From Bacillus sp. DTU_2020_1000418_1_SI_GHA_SEK_038 (GTDB lineage Bacteria > Bacillota > Bacilli > Bacillales > Cytobacillaceae): a stretch of 64,000 nt of DNA. The stretch is taken from assembly GCF_032341175.1 (NCBI RefSeq), contig NZ_CP135435.1:124001-188000 (forward strand), read 5' to 3'. Under the pieces are notes generated by a model. It searched no databases. It was given only the letters and a program-made list of their open reading frames with translations, and was not told the DNA's origin. The translations under genes were made by a program, and so were the position numbers. Numbering within the stretch: the first letter of the stretch is position 1; each line of letters begins with the position of its first letter. Shown here piece by piece: positions 48,338 to 56,965 of the stretch.

Positions 48338-48374
48338 AGGCAGTGGCTCAAAATAGCCCTGCCTAATTATTTTT
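48338..48374. terminator. Terminator after rocF, shared with the spo0E-like gene
   Basis: AGGCAGTGGCT pairs with AGCCCTGCCT, followed by an AT-rich run with T5. The stop codon of the minus-strand gene at 48363 lies inside it, so it may work in both directions. Confidence 0.7.
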
Positions 48375-48521
48375 AATCTGGGTGTAGTATAAATTGAGCA
48401 GCCTATCTAATTCTGTGCTCATGTCTACTACTCGTTGGCTAGACAGAGGTGAGGAGGATGCTAAATTAATCATTTCTCTCCTGCAATCTTCTATATCCTT
48501 TAATAGTTTACATTCACACAC
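48363..48521 (-). CDS. Spo0E-family sporulation regulatory aspartyl phosphatase
   Basis: 52 residues. Spo0E-like proteins remove phosphate from Spo0A-P and delay sporulation. The signature SQRVVDMSTELDRLLNLYY near residues 28-46 fits the family's SQxVxxLSxxLDxLLNxY, with the N-terminal helix CECKLLKDIEDCRREMINLA. The start is GTG 48521, 6 bases after AAGGGGTGG; an overlapping ATG frame stops after seven codons. It lies antisense between rocF and sigW. Bacilli carry several such small genes, often missed because of their size. Confidence 0.85.
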   Translation of the reverse strand: MCECKLLKDIEDCRREMINLASSSPLSSQRVVDMSTELDRLLNLYYTQIKNN

Positions 48522-48700
48522 ATGAGACCACCCCTTTTTTGCTTATTGGGAGCTTAGGATTATCTGTTAAATAATAGAAATGCCTAAGCATGTACACCTT
48601 TTGGCAACTTTTCTTACTATAATCCCCGTAAAATAAAATTATTAAACCACAGCAGTAAAAATTTGTTAATATAGATATGGTTAGTATTTTTTAAAAAAAA

Positions 48701-48726
48701 TGAAACCTTTTCCGCTATCGATCGTA
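48701..48726 (+). promoter_or_regulatory. Sigma-W autoregulatory promoter
   Basis: TGAAAC (48701-48706), 16-base spacer, CGTA (48723-48726): an exact match to the sigma-W consensus. It stands 38 bases before sigW, as expected for self-activation. Confidence 0.93.
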
Positions 48727-48764
48727 ATATCGATTAGCCGCACTAGAGCGGAGGTAAAAGAAAA

Positions 48765-49328
48765 ATGGAGACAATCGTAAAGAAAAGGATTAAGCAGGTA
48801 TTAAAAGGGGATCAGGATGCCTACGCAGAAATAGTAGAAATCTATAAAGAAAAGGTTTATATGATTTGCTACAGAATGCTGGGAAATAGACATGAAGCAG
48901 AGGACATCGCACAGGAGGCTTTTTTAAGAGCTTACGTGAACATTCATAGTTTTAATATAAATTTGAAATTCTCTTCATGGCTTTATCGAATTGCCACGAA
49001 CCTATGCATTGATCGGATTCGAAAGAAGAAACCCGATTATTATTTAGATGCAGAGGTTGCAGGGACTGACGGGTTAACGATGTATTCACAAATCGCCTCT
49101 GATACGAGTCTTCCTGAGGAGGACCTCGAAAGTCTAGAGCTGCAAGAGACGATTCAAAGGGAAATATCCAAGCTCCCAGAAAAATACCGTACAGTGATTG
49201 TTCTTAAATATATTGAAGAGCTTTCCTTAAATGAAATAAGCAAGATATTGGATTTGCCATTAGGTACGGTTAAAACACGAATTCATCGGGGAAGAGAAGC
49301 ATTAAGAACCCAATTACGATACGTATAA
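48765..49328 (+). CDS. sigW: ECF RNA polymerase sigma factor SigW
   Basis: 187 residues, as in B. subtilis. It directs the envelope-stress and antimicrobial-peptide response. Region 2 (MICYRMLGNRHEAEDIAQEA, then FSSWLYRIATNLCIDRIRKK) and region 4 (LPEKYRTVIVLKYIEELSLN, then LDLPLGTVKTRIHRGREAL) are complete. GGAGGT precedes the ATG. The anti-sigma gene rsiW follows after an unusual 203-base spacer. Confidence 0.96.
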   Translation: METIVKKRIKQVLKGDQDAYAEIVEIYKEKVYMICYRMLGNRHEAEDIAQEAFLRAYVNIHSFNINLKFSSWLYRIATNLCIDRIRKKKPDYYLDAEVAGTDGLTMYSQIASDTSLPEEDLESLELQETIQREISKLPEKYRTVIVLKYIEELSLNEISKILDLPLGTVKTRIHRGREALRTQLRYV

Positions 49329-49422
49329 CTTTATTCAGTAATCTTCCACCTCTTTAGGTGGTGAATTTGATGCAAATGAGTATCCAATTCAGCAGGGGTT
49401 CAAACCCTGGCTGAATAAAGTT
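49327..49422 (+). ncRNA. Predicted cloverleaf-like RNA structure between sigW and rsiW
   Basis: AACTTTATTCAG (49327-49338) is exactly complementary to CTGAATAAAGTT (49411-49422). Inside are three hairpins in a row: CCACCT-CTTT-AGGTGG, GAATT with AATTC, and CAGGG-GTTCAAA-CCCTG. The closing stem starts on the last two bases of the sigW stop. It is not a tRNA: the closing stem is too long and no anticodon arm fits. Confidence 0.55.
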
Positions 49423-49531
49423 AAGCCTCCGGCGAGCCTTTCAATTTTTTAAAGGAGTTTATCGAGCTAGCTCAGGTAAATCTGGGTGCAAATACGCCAG
49501 GGCGAATTTGATTATGAAGAGGGTGAGAACT

Positions 49532-50167
49532 TTGAAGTGTCCATCAGAAGTGATTCTTTATATGCATGAATATTTAGATGAAGAGATCTCAGCCGAACAT
49601 GAAGCAGAGCTAAGAGAACACTTGCAAAGCTGTAAGGACTGCCAGACGCATTTCCATGAATTACGTAAGACCATTGCACTAGTCAGAAGCACTTCACATA
49701 TACAAGCGCCATCCGATTTTACCGCAAATGTGATGGCCAAATTGCCTAAGGAGAAGCGAAAGGTCGGCTTCCAGCGATGGATTAGACAGCATCCATTAGT
49801 AACAGCTGCGTCTCTATTCCTCGTACTCATGATGGGAAGCATCATATCCTCATGGGAACAGGATCATCAATTTTCTGTGTCGAGACAGCCCAATCTTGTT
49901 GTACAAAATGACACAGTCATTGTGCCTGAAGGAGAAGTAGTCAAGGGTGACGTCATCGTTAAAAATGGCAAATTAAAAATAGAAGGACAAGTTGAAGGAA
50001 ATGTGACCGTTATTAACGGAGAGAAATATTTGGCATCGGCTGGGAAAGTCACTGGAGAAATAAAAGAGGTGAATGCTGTTTTTGACTGGATGTGGTATCA
50101 TATCAAGAAAACAGCTAAAGAGGTAGTAAGCATCTTTGAAGGCAGCGAACCTGAGACGGTTCAATAA
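49532..50167 (+). CDS. rsiW: Anti-sigma-W factor RsiW
   Basis: 211 residues. RsiW holds SigW at the membrane until cut by PrsW and RasP. The zinc anti-sigma motif is His-x3-Cys-x2-Cys (HLQSCKDC) near residues 30-37, followed by one membrane segment (LVTAASLFLVLMMGSII) and an outer domain (VVKGDVIVKNGKLKIEGQVE). The start is TTG 49532 by similarity to B. subtilis RsiW (MSCPEQ... versus MKCPSE...) and because AGGGTGAG lies just upstream. Confidence 0.94.
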   Translation: MKCPSEVILYMHEYLDEEISAEHEAELREHLQSCKDCQTHFHELRKTIALVRSTSHIQAPSDFTANVMAKLPKEKRKVGFQRWIRQHPLVTAASLFLVLMMGSIISSWEQDHQFSVSRQPNLVVQNDTVIVPEGEVVKGDVIVKNGKLKIEGQVEGNVTVINGEKYLASAGKVTGEIKEVNAVFDWMWYHIKKTAKEVVSIFEGSEPETVQ

Positions 50168-50181
50168 CAAATGATAATTTC

Positions 50182-50221
50182 AAAACGGAATCTTGCTTTT
50201 AGGCAGGATTCCGTTGTTTTA
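50182..50221 (+). terminator. Terminator after rsiW
   Basis: AACGGAATC pairs with GATTCCGTT, followed by GTTTT. It separates the sigW and cdaA units. Confidence 0.75.
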
Positions 50222-50267
50222 TCTTGAAAGTAAACAGTGTGCAGTACGGGTGGTATTGCTTGCTTTA

Positions 50268-50276
50268 TGGTATAAT
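50268..50276 (+). promoter_or_regulatory. Extended -10 promoter of cdaA
   Basis: TGGTATAAT is a full TGnTATAAT element 57 bases before cdaA. A -35 match is weak. It would serve cdaA-cdaR-glmM. Confidence 0.6.
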
Positions 50277-50333
50277 ATGAAAGCTACGTTAATGAATAAA
50301 TAAGGCTTTTAATATAGATTTGGAGGAAGGATA

Positions 50334-51161
50334 ATGTCGTTTTCAGATTTCTCTATACTGAAATTATTAGCTAATACTGTTGACATTCTCCTCGTTTGGT
50401 ATGTCATCTATAAACTGATTGTCATTGTCAAAGGGACGAAAGCCGTTCAATTGGTAAAAGGAATCTTCGTTATTCTTCTTGTAAAAGTGATCAGTGATAA
50501 TTTCCACCTCCAGACACTTGGGTGGATGATGCAGCAAGTACTTACTTGGGGATTTGTAGTGATTGCGATCATTTTCCAGCCGGAGTTAAGAAGAGCCCTT
50601 GAACAACTAGGGCGGGGACGATTCTTTTCTCGAACGGGTAATCAGGAATCGGAAGATCAGGAGAAATTGGTAGAGTCGATTGTGAAGGCTGTCGATTATA
50701 TGGCAAAGCGCCGGATAGGTGCTTTAATATCCATAGAACGGGAAACCGGAATGGGCGATTATATCGAAACAGGCATTCAGCTAGAATCGAAAATTTCGTC
50801 TGAATTACTGATCAATATTTTTATCCCCAATACACCATTGCATGATGGGGCTGTTATTTTACAAAAAAATCAGGTGGCTGCCGCTGCATGCTATCTCCCA
50901 TTGTCAGAAAGTCCATTTATTTCGAAGGAGCTTGGGACCAGGCACAGGGCTGCACTTGGGATTAGTGAAGTGACAGATAGTGTAACGGTAGTTGTTTCAG
51001 AAGAGACGGGCAGTGTTTCGCTTACAAAAAATGGCGAATTATACCGTGATTTGCAATCTGAAGACTTTAAGGAAATGCTAACAACAGAATTAATTACACA
51101 AAGCCGAGTAAAACAAGCTTCTTCCGCTCGTTGGAATTGGAGGGCGAAGAAAAATGGATAA
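50334..51161 (+). CDS. cdaA: Diadenylate cyclase CdaA
   Basis: 275 residues. CdaA makes the second messenger c-di-AMP from two ATP, controlling potassium balance and cell-wall growth. Three N-terminal membrane segments are followed by the DAC domain, with the catalytic DGA at 171-173 (PLHDGAVIL) and RHR at 203-205 (GTRHRAALG). GGAGGAAGG precedes the ATG. The end overlaps cdaR by 8 bases. Confidence 0.96.
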   Translation: MSFSDFSILKLLANTVDILLVWYVIYKLIVIVKGTKAVQLVKGIFVILLVKVISDNFHLQTLGWMMQQVLTWGFVVIAIIFQPELRRALEQLGRGRFFSRTGNQESEDQEKLVESIVKAVDYMAKRRIGALISIERETGMGDYIETGIQLESKISSELLINIFIPNTPLHDGAVILQKNQVAAAACYLPLSESPFISKELGTRHRAALGISEVTDSVTVVVSEETGSVSLTKNGELYRDLQSEDFKEMLTTELITQSRVKQASSARWNWRAKKNG

Positions 51162-52425
51162 ATTAATTGACAAGCTAATTGGTACACGCTGGTTTATGAA
51201 GATTACTTCATTAATTCTCGCCATGCTTCTCTTTACTTCTGTTTACGATCCGCAAAAGGAAGTTTCCAACATTAATGTACCAAGCGGTGAGGATTATGAA
51301 ATTCTATCGGATATTCCGGTTAAAAGTTATTACGATACCGACAACCTTGTTGTGAGAGGTGTTCCAGAAACAGTCAAAGTGACCTTACAGGGTCCAAAAA
51401 ATCTGCTGCAACCCGCAAAAGCACAACGTAATTTCGAAGTATATGTTGACTTAGCAAATGCAGAAATTGGCACAAAACGCGTTCCATTGGAGATTCGCAA
51501 TCTTTCAGACAAGCTGAAAGCAACGATAGACCCTGCCTATGTAAATGTCACTATCCAGGAAAAGATAACAAAGGAATTCAAAGTGGAAGTTGAATTTGAC
51601 AAGACCTTATTAGAGGAAGGCTATATTTCGGAGCCTCCTGAAGCAGAGCCGAAGAGTATAAAAATTACAGGCGCTAAGGATGTTATTGACAAAATCAGCT
51701 ATGTGAAAGCAACCGTGAATATTAGGGGAGCCATAAGGGAGACAGTTCGAAGAGAAGCACGGGTTCAAGTGTTAGATCGAGATATGAATAAGCTTGATGT
51801 GTTGCTAGAACATGAGATGGTTGATGTCATTATCCCAGTGAAAAGCTTGAGTAAAACAGTTCCAATTAACGTGATAGAAAAAGGAAGTCCGCCAGAGAAC
51901 ATTAAGATTGATTCCATCACAACTGATATAAAAGAGGCGAAGATATTTGGTGCGCAGGATGTGTTAGATAGGACGGATAGTGTAAGGGTGGAAGTGGATG
52001 TTAGCCGAATCAATGAGGACACGGAACTATCACTGCCTGTCATTATTTCTGAAGGAATTAATGAAGTAAATCCTAAAGTCATCAGGGTTACGATCCAAAC
52101 AAGTGAAAATCAGCAAGAAGGAGATCAGGAGACGGAAGCAGATGAGAATAAAACATTCTCTAATCTTCCAATCAGTTTATCTGGTCTTCCTAATCAATAT
52201 GAGGCAGAAGTGTTATCACCAAATAACGGTGCCAGTCTAACCGTTACAGGAAAAAGTGAAATGATTAAACAATTAAAGGCTAGCGATTTCCTCGTATTTC
52301 TAGATTTAACTAATCTAGAAGCGGGAGACCATGATGTCAAAATTAATGTAAATGGTCCTTCGAATGTGCTTTGGAGCCTGGCAACGGATGTAGCAAAAGT
52401 TACGATTACACAAAAGGAAGCTTAA
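51154..52425 (+). CDS. cdaR: CdaA regulatory protein CdaR (YbbR domains)
   Basis: 423 residues, shorter than the 483 of B. subtilis YbbR. One N-terminal membrane segment (FMKITSLILAMLLFTSVYDP) anchors several YbbR repeats outside the cell, recognisable by repeated V-L-x-G-P/A-x-x-V patterns (VKVTLQGPKNLL, IKITGAKDVID, AKIFGAQDVLD, LTVTGKSEMIK). It binds and modulates CdaA and GlmM links in the same operon. It overlaps cdaA by 8 bases. Confidence 0.93.
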   Translation: MDKLIDKLIGTRWFMKITSLILAMLLFTSVYDPQKEVSNINVPSGEDYEILSDIPVKSYYDTDNLVVRGVPETVKVTLQGPKNLLQPAKAQRNFEVYVDLANAEIGTKRVPLEIRNLSDKLKATIDPAYVNVTIQEKITKEFKVEVEFDKTLLEEGYISEPPEAEPKSIKITGAKDVIDKISYVKATVNIRGAIRETVRREARVQVLDRDMNKLDVLLEHEMVDVIIPVKSLSKTVPINVIEKGSPPENIKIDSITTDIKEAKIFGAQDVLDRTDSVRVEVDVSRINEDTELSLPVIISEGINEVNPKVIRVTIQTSENQQEGDQETEADENKTFSNLPISLSGLPNQYEAEVLSPNNGASLTVTGKSEMIKQLKASDFLVFLDLTNLEAGDHDVKINVNGPSNVLWSLATDVAKVTITQKEA

Positions 52426-52455
52426 TATAAATTTATTAAAGGAGCGTATGCATTA

Positions 52456-53808
52456 ATGGGAAAATATTTTGGTACGGACGGGGTACGTGGAGTCGCAAAT
52501 AGCGAGTTAACTCCTGAGTTAGCTTTTAAATTAGGGCGTTTTGGAGGATATGTTCTGACTAGGGATAAAAGCCGTCCAAAAGTATTAATTGGCCGCGATA
52601 CTCGTATTTCTGGACACATGCTTGAAGGAGCTCTTGTTGCAGGTCTTCTATCTATTGGGGCGGAGGTTATGCGTCTTGGCGTCATTTCAACGCCTGGTGT
52701 TGCTTATTTAACAAAAGCGCTTGGGGCAGAAGCGGGTGTCATGATTTCTGCTTCCCATAATCCAGTGGCAGACAACGGCATTAAGTTTTTCGGTCCTGAT
52801 GGGTTTAAGTTATCAGATGAACAGGAAAATGAAATTGAAAGCTTTATGGATCAAGAAGAGGATGGGCTGCCAAGGCCGGTTGGGGCAGAGCTTGGACAGG
52901 TGAATGATTATTTCGAAGGCGGACAGAAATATTTACAATTTTTGAAGCAAACTGTAGATGAGGACTTTTCAGGCATACATATTGCATTAGATTGTGCTCA
53001 TGGGGCAACTTCATCACTTGCTTCCCACTTATTTGCCGATTTAGATGCAGATTTATCCATGATTGGGGCTTCTCCAAATGGATTAAATATCAATGATGGT
53101 GTTGGCTCAACACACCCAGAAACACTTGCTGCATTTGTAAAGGAAAAGGGAGCAGATGTTGGCTTAGCATTTGATGGAGACGGCGATCGACTTATTGCAA
53201 TCGATGAAAATGGTGACATCGTGGATGGCGACCAAATCATGTATATATGTGGTAAATATCTGAAAGAACAGGGCAGACTTCGCCACAGTACAGTTGTTTC
53301 CACAGTTATGAGCAATCTTGGTTTTTATAAAGCGCTAGAGGCGAACGACATTCAAAGTATTCCAACAGCGGTTGGCGATCGCTATGTAGTAGAAGAAATG
53401 AAGAAGAATGGCTATAATCTTGGAGGCGAGCAGTCCGGTCATATTATCTTCCTTGATTATATTACGACTGGCGATGGACTATTAACAGGTCTTCAGCTCG
53501 TAAATATCATGAAAATGACGAAAAAGCCATTATCAGAGCTTGCAAATGAAATGCAAAAGTTCCCACAAAAGCTTGTAAATATTCGTGTGACAGATAAGCA
53601 TCATGTAACAGATAATGAAAAGGTAAGTGCGATTATTTCTGAGGTAGAAAAAGAAATGAATGGAAATGGCCGCATTTTAGTTAGACCATCTGGAACAGAG
53701 CCGCTTGTACGAGTGATGGCAGAGGCACCAACAGAAGAGCTCTGCAGCTCCTATGTGGAGAGAATTGCTGCAGTTGTCGTAGAAGAAATGGGATTGAAAG
53801 AAGAGTAA
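52456..53808 (+). CDS. glmM: Phosphoglucosamine mutase
   Basis: 450 residues. It converts glucosamine-6-phosphate to glucosamine-1-phosphate for peptidoglycan and teichoic acid precursors. The phosphorylated Ser100 lies in MISASHNP, the metal loop is DGDGDRLIA, the sugar-binding loop GGEQSGH and the phosphate-binding loop [17 protein letters not shown] precedes the ATG. cdaA-cdaR-glmM is a conserved gene trio, and GlmM binds and inhibits CdaA in several species. Confidence 0.97.
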   Translation: MGKYFGTDGVRGVANSELTPELAFKLGRFGGYVLTRDKSRPKVLIGRDTRISGHMLEGALVAGLLSIGAEVMRLGVISTPGVAYLTKALGAEAGVMISASHNPVADNGIKFFGPDGFKLSDEQENEIESFMDQEEDGLPRPVGAELGQVNDYFEGGQKYLQFLKQTVDEDFSGIHIALDCAHGATSSLASHLFADLDADLSMIGASPNGLNINDGVGSTHPETLAAFVKEKGADVGLAFDGDGDRLIAIDENGDIVDGDQIMYICGKYLKEQGRLRHSTVVSTVMSNLGFYKALEANDIQSIPTAVGDRYVVEEMKKNGYNLGGEQSGHIIFLDYITTGDGLLTGLQLVNIMKMTKKPLSELANEMQKFPQKLVNIRVTDKHHVTDNEKVSAIISEVEKEMNGNGRILVRPSGTEPLVRVMAEAPTEELCSSYVERIAAVVVEEMGLKEE

Positions 53809-53814
53809 ACAGGC

Positions 53815-53857
53815 TATGCATAAGGGAACCGAATTGTTCTCTTATGCATATTTTTAT
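53815..53857 (+). terminator. Terminator after glmM
   Basis: TATGCATAAG and GAAC pair with GTTC and CTTATGCATA, followed by TTTTT. Confidence 0.88.
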
Positions 53858-53889
53858 TATATAGGGGGGTCTTCTCCCTGTATTTTCAA

Positions 53890-53918
53890 TTGACGAGAGA
53901 GTTTTTTGTGTGTATGAT
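53890..53918 (+). promoter_or_regulatory. Sigma-A promoter of glmS
   Basis: TTGACG (53890-53895), 17-base spacer, TATGAT (53913-53918). It lies about 63 bases before the ribozyme cleavage site. Confidence 0.75.
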
Positions 53919-53969
53919 ATTACTGTTTTTGTAAATTAAATAGAAAGAAAGGTGGGCAGGTTTTTGGAA

Positions 53970-54190
53970 AAATAAATAGAAGCGCCTGGACTAATCCAAG
54001 GACGGAAATGGCTTAGTTGACGAGGAGGAGGTTTATCGAAATGTTCGGCGGATGCCTCCCGGTTCCAAGCAAACCGTTATTCCATCTTTAAAACATTAGG
54101 GTAACTTAATGCACAAAGAGATGGGAATGCTAGTCATAAGAATGACGTTCGATTGAGTCAGCTACTGTAAAAAACACCTTTACTAGTCGC
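53970..54190 (+). ncRNA. glmS ribozyme-riboswitch
   Basis: The conserved core is visible: AGCGCCTGGAC at 53981 with cleavage expected between A53981 and G53982, GACGAGGAGGAGGTTTATCG near 54019-54040, and TTCGGCGGATGCCTCCCGG near 54044-54062. The downstream P3-P4 domain (ATGGGAATGCTAGTCATAAG, and so on) follows. Glucosamine-6-phosphate acts as cofactor for self-cleavage, which lowers glmS mRNA. The outer limits are approximate. Confidence 0.95.
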
Positions 54191-54230
54191 TTGTCAAAAG
54201 AAAACGTCAGAAGATAAATAACAGAGATGA

Positions 54231-54263
54231 GGGGCAAGACTGTCCCAAAAGGCTTCTTGCCCC
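54231..54263 (+). other. Hairpin between the ribozyme and glmS
   Basis: GGGGCAAGA (54231-54239) pairs with TCTTGCCCC (54255-54263). No T tract follows, and the glmS Shine-Dalgarno site lies 8 bases on. It may shape the cleaved 5' end or translation. Confidence 0.5.
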
Positions 54264-54287
54264 TTCCGAATTAGGAGGAAAAGAAGT

Positions 54288-56090
54288 ATGTGCGGTATCG
54301 TGGGATATATTGGAAATTTTGATTCGAAAGAAATTTTGCTAAAAGGCTTAGAAAAGCTTGAATATAGAGGATATGATTCAGCAGGAATTGCTGTAATGAA
54401 CGAGAATACTGTCCATGTTTTTAAAGAAAAGGGCCGTATTGCTGATTTAAGAAACATGGTTGATTTTGATGTTAATGCCGAACTAGGAATAGGTCATACT
54501 CGCTGGGCTACACATGGAGTGCCAAGTGTAGCTAATGCTCACCCACACCAAAGCGCATCTGGTCGTTTTACGCTTGTTCATAATGGTGTCATTGAAAACT
54601 ATGAAATCCTAAAACGTGAACATTTGCAAGGCGTTCTTTTTAATAGTGATACAGATACGGAAGTCATCGTTCAGCTAATTGAAATGTTCGCGAATAAGGG
54701 ATTGTCGACTGATGAAGCGTTCCGAAAGACGCTTAAGCTATTACATGGCTCTTATGCACTTGCCCTTTTAGATGAAAGAGATAATGAAACCATTTATGTA
54801 GCGAAAAATAAAAGCCCGCTGCTAGTCGGATTAGGTGACACATTTAATGTGGTCGCATCAGATGCAATGGCGATGCTTCAAGTAACGGACCAATATGTAG
54901 AATTAATGGATAAAGAAGTCGTCATTGTGAGAAAAGATGAAGTGGCGATCGTGAACCTTGATGGTGAAAAAATCAGCCGTGATCCTTATACAGCGGAATT
55001 AGATGCAAGCGACATTGAAAAAGGAACATACCCGCATTATATGTTAAAGGAAATTGACGAACAGCCTTTAGTGATGCGAAAAATCATCCAAAGCTACCAG
55101 GACGGAGAGGGAGCTTTAACGATTGATGACGAAATTCTTCAAGCAATGAATGAGGCTGACCGTATTTATATCATTGCAGCGGGAACTTCCTACCATGCAG
55201 GACTTGTTGGAAAACAGTTCATTGAAAAAATGGCGAAAATCCCAGTGGAAGTGCATATTTCCAGTGAGTTTGGCTACAATATGCCATTGCTTCCTGAAAA
55301 ACCTCTATTCATCTTTATTTCACAGAGCGGGGAAACTGCAGACAGCCGTGCTGTACTTGTGAAAATTAAAGAAATGGGCTATAAAGCGATTACGATTACC
55401 AATGTGGCGGGCTCAACACTTTCCCGTGAAGCGGATTACACATTACTGCTTCATGCTGGCCCCGAAATTGCTGTTGCTTCGACAAAAGCGTACACAGCAC
55501 AGCTTGCGGTATTAGCGATTTTAGCTGAGGTTACAGCAAAGAGCCGTGGAATGGAAATGGATCTTGATCTTTCTCGAGAGCTTGGCATCATTGCGAATGC
55601 GATGGAAGTGCTTTGCGATGAAAAGGAAGAATTTGAATCCATTGCCCGTGAGTTTTTGTCAGTTACTCGAAATGCGTTCTTCATCGGTCGTGGGCTAGAC
55701 TTCTATGTTGGTCTTGAAGGCGCACTGAAGCTGAAGGAGATCTCTTATATTCAGGCAGAAGGGTTTGCTGGAGGTGAATTAAAGCACGGTACGATTGCTT
55801 TAATCGAGGAAGGCACTCCGATCATTGCCTTAGCTACACAAGAACGCGTCAACTTAAATATCCGCAGCAACGTCCAAGAAGTCGCTGCCCGAGGAGCCAA
55901 CGCGTGCATCATTTCTATGAAAGGTCTGGAAGCAGACGAAGATACTTTTGTCATTCCAGCCGTGCACGAACTATTAACACCTCTTATCTCTGTTGTACCA
56001 TTACAACTAATTTCTTACTACGCTGCCCTACACCGTGACTGTGATGTCGATAAGCCGAGGAATTTGGCGAAGAGTGTAACGGTGGAGTAG
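54288..56090 (+). CDS. glmS: Glutamine-fructose-6-phosphate aminotransferase
   Basis: 600 residues. First enzyme of amino-sugar synthesis: fructose-6-phosphate plus glutamine gives glucosamine-6-phosphate. Cys2 (MCGIVGYIG) is the nucleophile of the glutaminase domain; two SIS domains follow (AAGTSYHAG, then [30 protein letters not shown]) and the C-terminal tail ends [11 protein letters not shown], the conserved segment whose DNA is the attachment target of Tn7. AGGAGG precedes the ATG. It is controlled by the ribozyme upstream. Confidence 0.97.
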   Translation: MCGIVGYIGNFDSKEILLKGLEKLEYRGYDSAGIAVMNENTVHVFKEKGRIADLRNMVDFDVNAELGIGHTRWATHGVPSVANAHPHQSASGRFTLVHNGVIENYEILKREHLQGVLFNSDTDTEVIVQLIEMFANKGLSTDEAFRKTLKLLHGSYALALLDERDNETIYVAKNKSPLLVGLGDTFNVVASDAMAMLQVTDQYVELMDKEVVIVRKDEVAIVNLDGEKISRDPYTAELDASDIEKGTYPHYMLKEIDEQPLVMRKIIQSYQDGEGALTIDDEILQAMNEADRIYIIAAGTSYHAGLVGKQFIEKMAKIPVEVHISSEFGYNMPLLPEKPLFIFISQSGETADSRAVLVKIKEMGYKAITITNVAGSTLSREADYTLLLHAGPEIAVASTKAYTAQLAVLAILAEVTAKSRGMEMDLDLSRELGIIANAMEVLCDEKEEFESIAREFLSVTRNAFFIGRGLDFYVGLEGALKLKEISYIQAEGFAGGELKHGTIALIEEGTPIIALATQERVNLNIRSNVQEVAARGANACIISMKGLEADEDTFVIPAVHELLTPLISVVPLQLISYYAALHRDCDVDKPRNLAKSVTVE

Positions 56091-56164
56091 TAGGTAAATT
56101 AGGAAACTGATGCTGTTGTCTCCAGACAACTCAGTCGTGACCTAGTGTTTTTAAAAAATTAAGA

Positions 56165-56198
56165 TGTACTCTTGAAAAGTAAGTTGTACTCTTGAAAA
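56165..56198 (+). repeat. Direct repeat TGTACTCTTGAAAA, two copies 20 bases apart
   Basis: Identical 14-base copies at 56165-56178 and 56185-56198, 75 bases after the glmS stop. The spacing and the TGT start resemble transposase-binding boxes of a transposon end, but the sequence differs from the boxes at 56850. Confidence 0.55.
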
Positions 56199-56201
56199 TT
56201 T

Positions 56202-56238
56202 AAAGGAATGTCTCAATTTTGGAGACATTCCTTTTTTC
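56202..56238. terminator. Terminator downstream of glmS
   Basis: AAAGGAATGTCTC pairs with GAGACATTCCTTT, followed by T6. Probably ends glmS transcription. Confidence 0.88.
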
Positions 56239-56360
56239 TAACTTATAATAATTAATTGCTTCTTCAACAATCGCGCCCTTTAATGGAATAACTAAATTTG
56301 ATTTCATTAATAAACCCAATTATTTCTTCCTTCACCAAAGCACCGGCACGACAATAAGGG

Positions 56361-56397
56361 AAAGGCGACAGCTTTTAATTAGCTATCGCCCTTTTTA
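56361..56397. terminator. Second terminator, before the ftsW remnant
   Basis: AAAGGCGACAGCT pairs with AGCTATCGCC (one mismatch), followed by CTTTTT. On the minus strand it lies just after the end of the ftsW remnant and may be its native terminator. Confidence 0.75.
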
Positions 56398-56494
56398 TCA
56401 CCATTTAGATTTTTGACTTTAAATTTTAATATCTATTCTTATAGAATTTAAAATTACTACTTTCCTTTATAAATTATTACTAATGATGCATTAC

Positions 56495-56849
56495 TTAAAA
56501 ATCTGCTATCGTGGGTTCTACAATATCCTTTCTTCGATAAACATTTAAAATGAGTCCTAAAACAGCAGCGTAAAAGAGGATCTCACTTCCTCCATAACTA
56601 ATAAACGGCAGGGAAACTCCCATGATTGGCACGATTCCAAAGCCCATCAAGATGTTCCAAGTAGTAGGAACGGCAAATAATGCAGCACCACCAATTACGA
56701 TCAACCTCCCATAAAGGTCCTTTGTTTTAAACGCATTTTTTAAGATTCTTGAAATAAATATCAGTAGGATCAAACAAAGAACGATTCCGAATGCCCAACC
56801 AAGAGAATAGACGAGGAAGGGGAAAGCAAAATCTGTATGTGATTCTGGT
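56495..56849 (-). pseudogene. C-terminal remnant of an FtsW/RodA/SpoVE-family gene
   Basis: About 118 residues of the C-terminal part remain. The family blocks PESHTDFAFPFLVYSLGWAF and PTTWNILMGFGIVPIMG, then GVSLPFISYGGSEILFYAAV, are well kept; these proteins are lipid II polymerases or relatives. Going upstream, homology ends at 56849 and the frame meets a TGA that belongs to the adjoining transposon end (TGTCAAAC on the plus strand). The gene was therefore cut by insertion, or by a later deletion at that end. The N-terminal part is not in the window. Confidence 0.85.
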
Positions 56850-56912
56850 TGTCAAACTAAAATAAAGTTTGGCGTATGAGAAAAAAGTCTGCTTAAGAAT
56901 AAAAAAGTTTGC
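56850..56912 (+). repeat. Right-end-like array of three TnsB-type boxes
   Basis: TAAAATAAAGTTTGGC (56858-56873), TGAGAAAAAAGTCTGC (56877-56892) and TAAGAATAAAAAAGTTTGC (56894-56912) are versions of one box, spaced 18 to 19 bases apart. The terminus begins TGT, as in Tn7 relatives. Confidence 0.7.
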
Positions 56913-56917
56913 ATAAA

Positions 56918-56965
56918 GTCTCGTGGGTGTATCCAGAGTATGGGTATATTCACGGGGCTTTTTTA
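56918..56965 (+). terminator. Terminator just inside the element end
   Basis: GTCTCGTG (56918-56925) pairs with CACGGGGC (56951-56958) with two wobble pairs, followed by T6. Reading inwards, it would block outside transcription from entering the element. Confidence 0.6.

Larger units (their letters stand above)
56091..56494. other. Non-coding stretch between glmS and the ftsW remnant
   Basis: It holds a small inverted repeat (GTTGTCT-CC-AGACAAC at 56115-56130), a direct repeat of TGTACTCTTGAAAA (56165 and 56185), two terminators (56202 and 56361) and AT-rich sequence. A 35-codon minus-strand frame ending inside the first terminator (MKSNLVIPLKGAIVEEAINY at the start) has no clear start signal and no recognised family. 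Confidence 0.5.

Noticed and set aside
49327..49422. tRNA gene or pseudogene between sigW and rsiW
   Set aside because: The GGGTTCAAACCC segment resembles a T arm, but the closing stem has 12 bp and there is no 7-base anticodon loop on a 5-bp stem in the right place.
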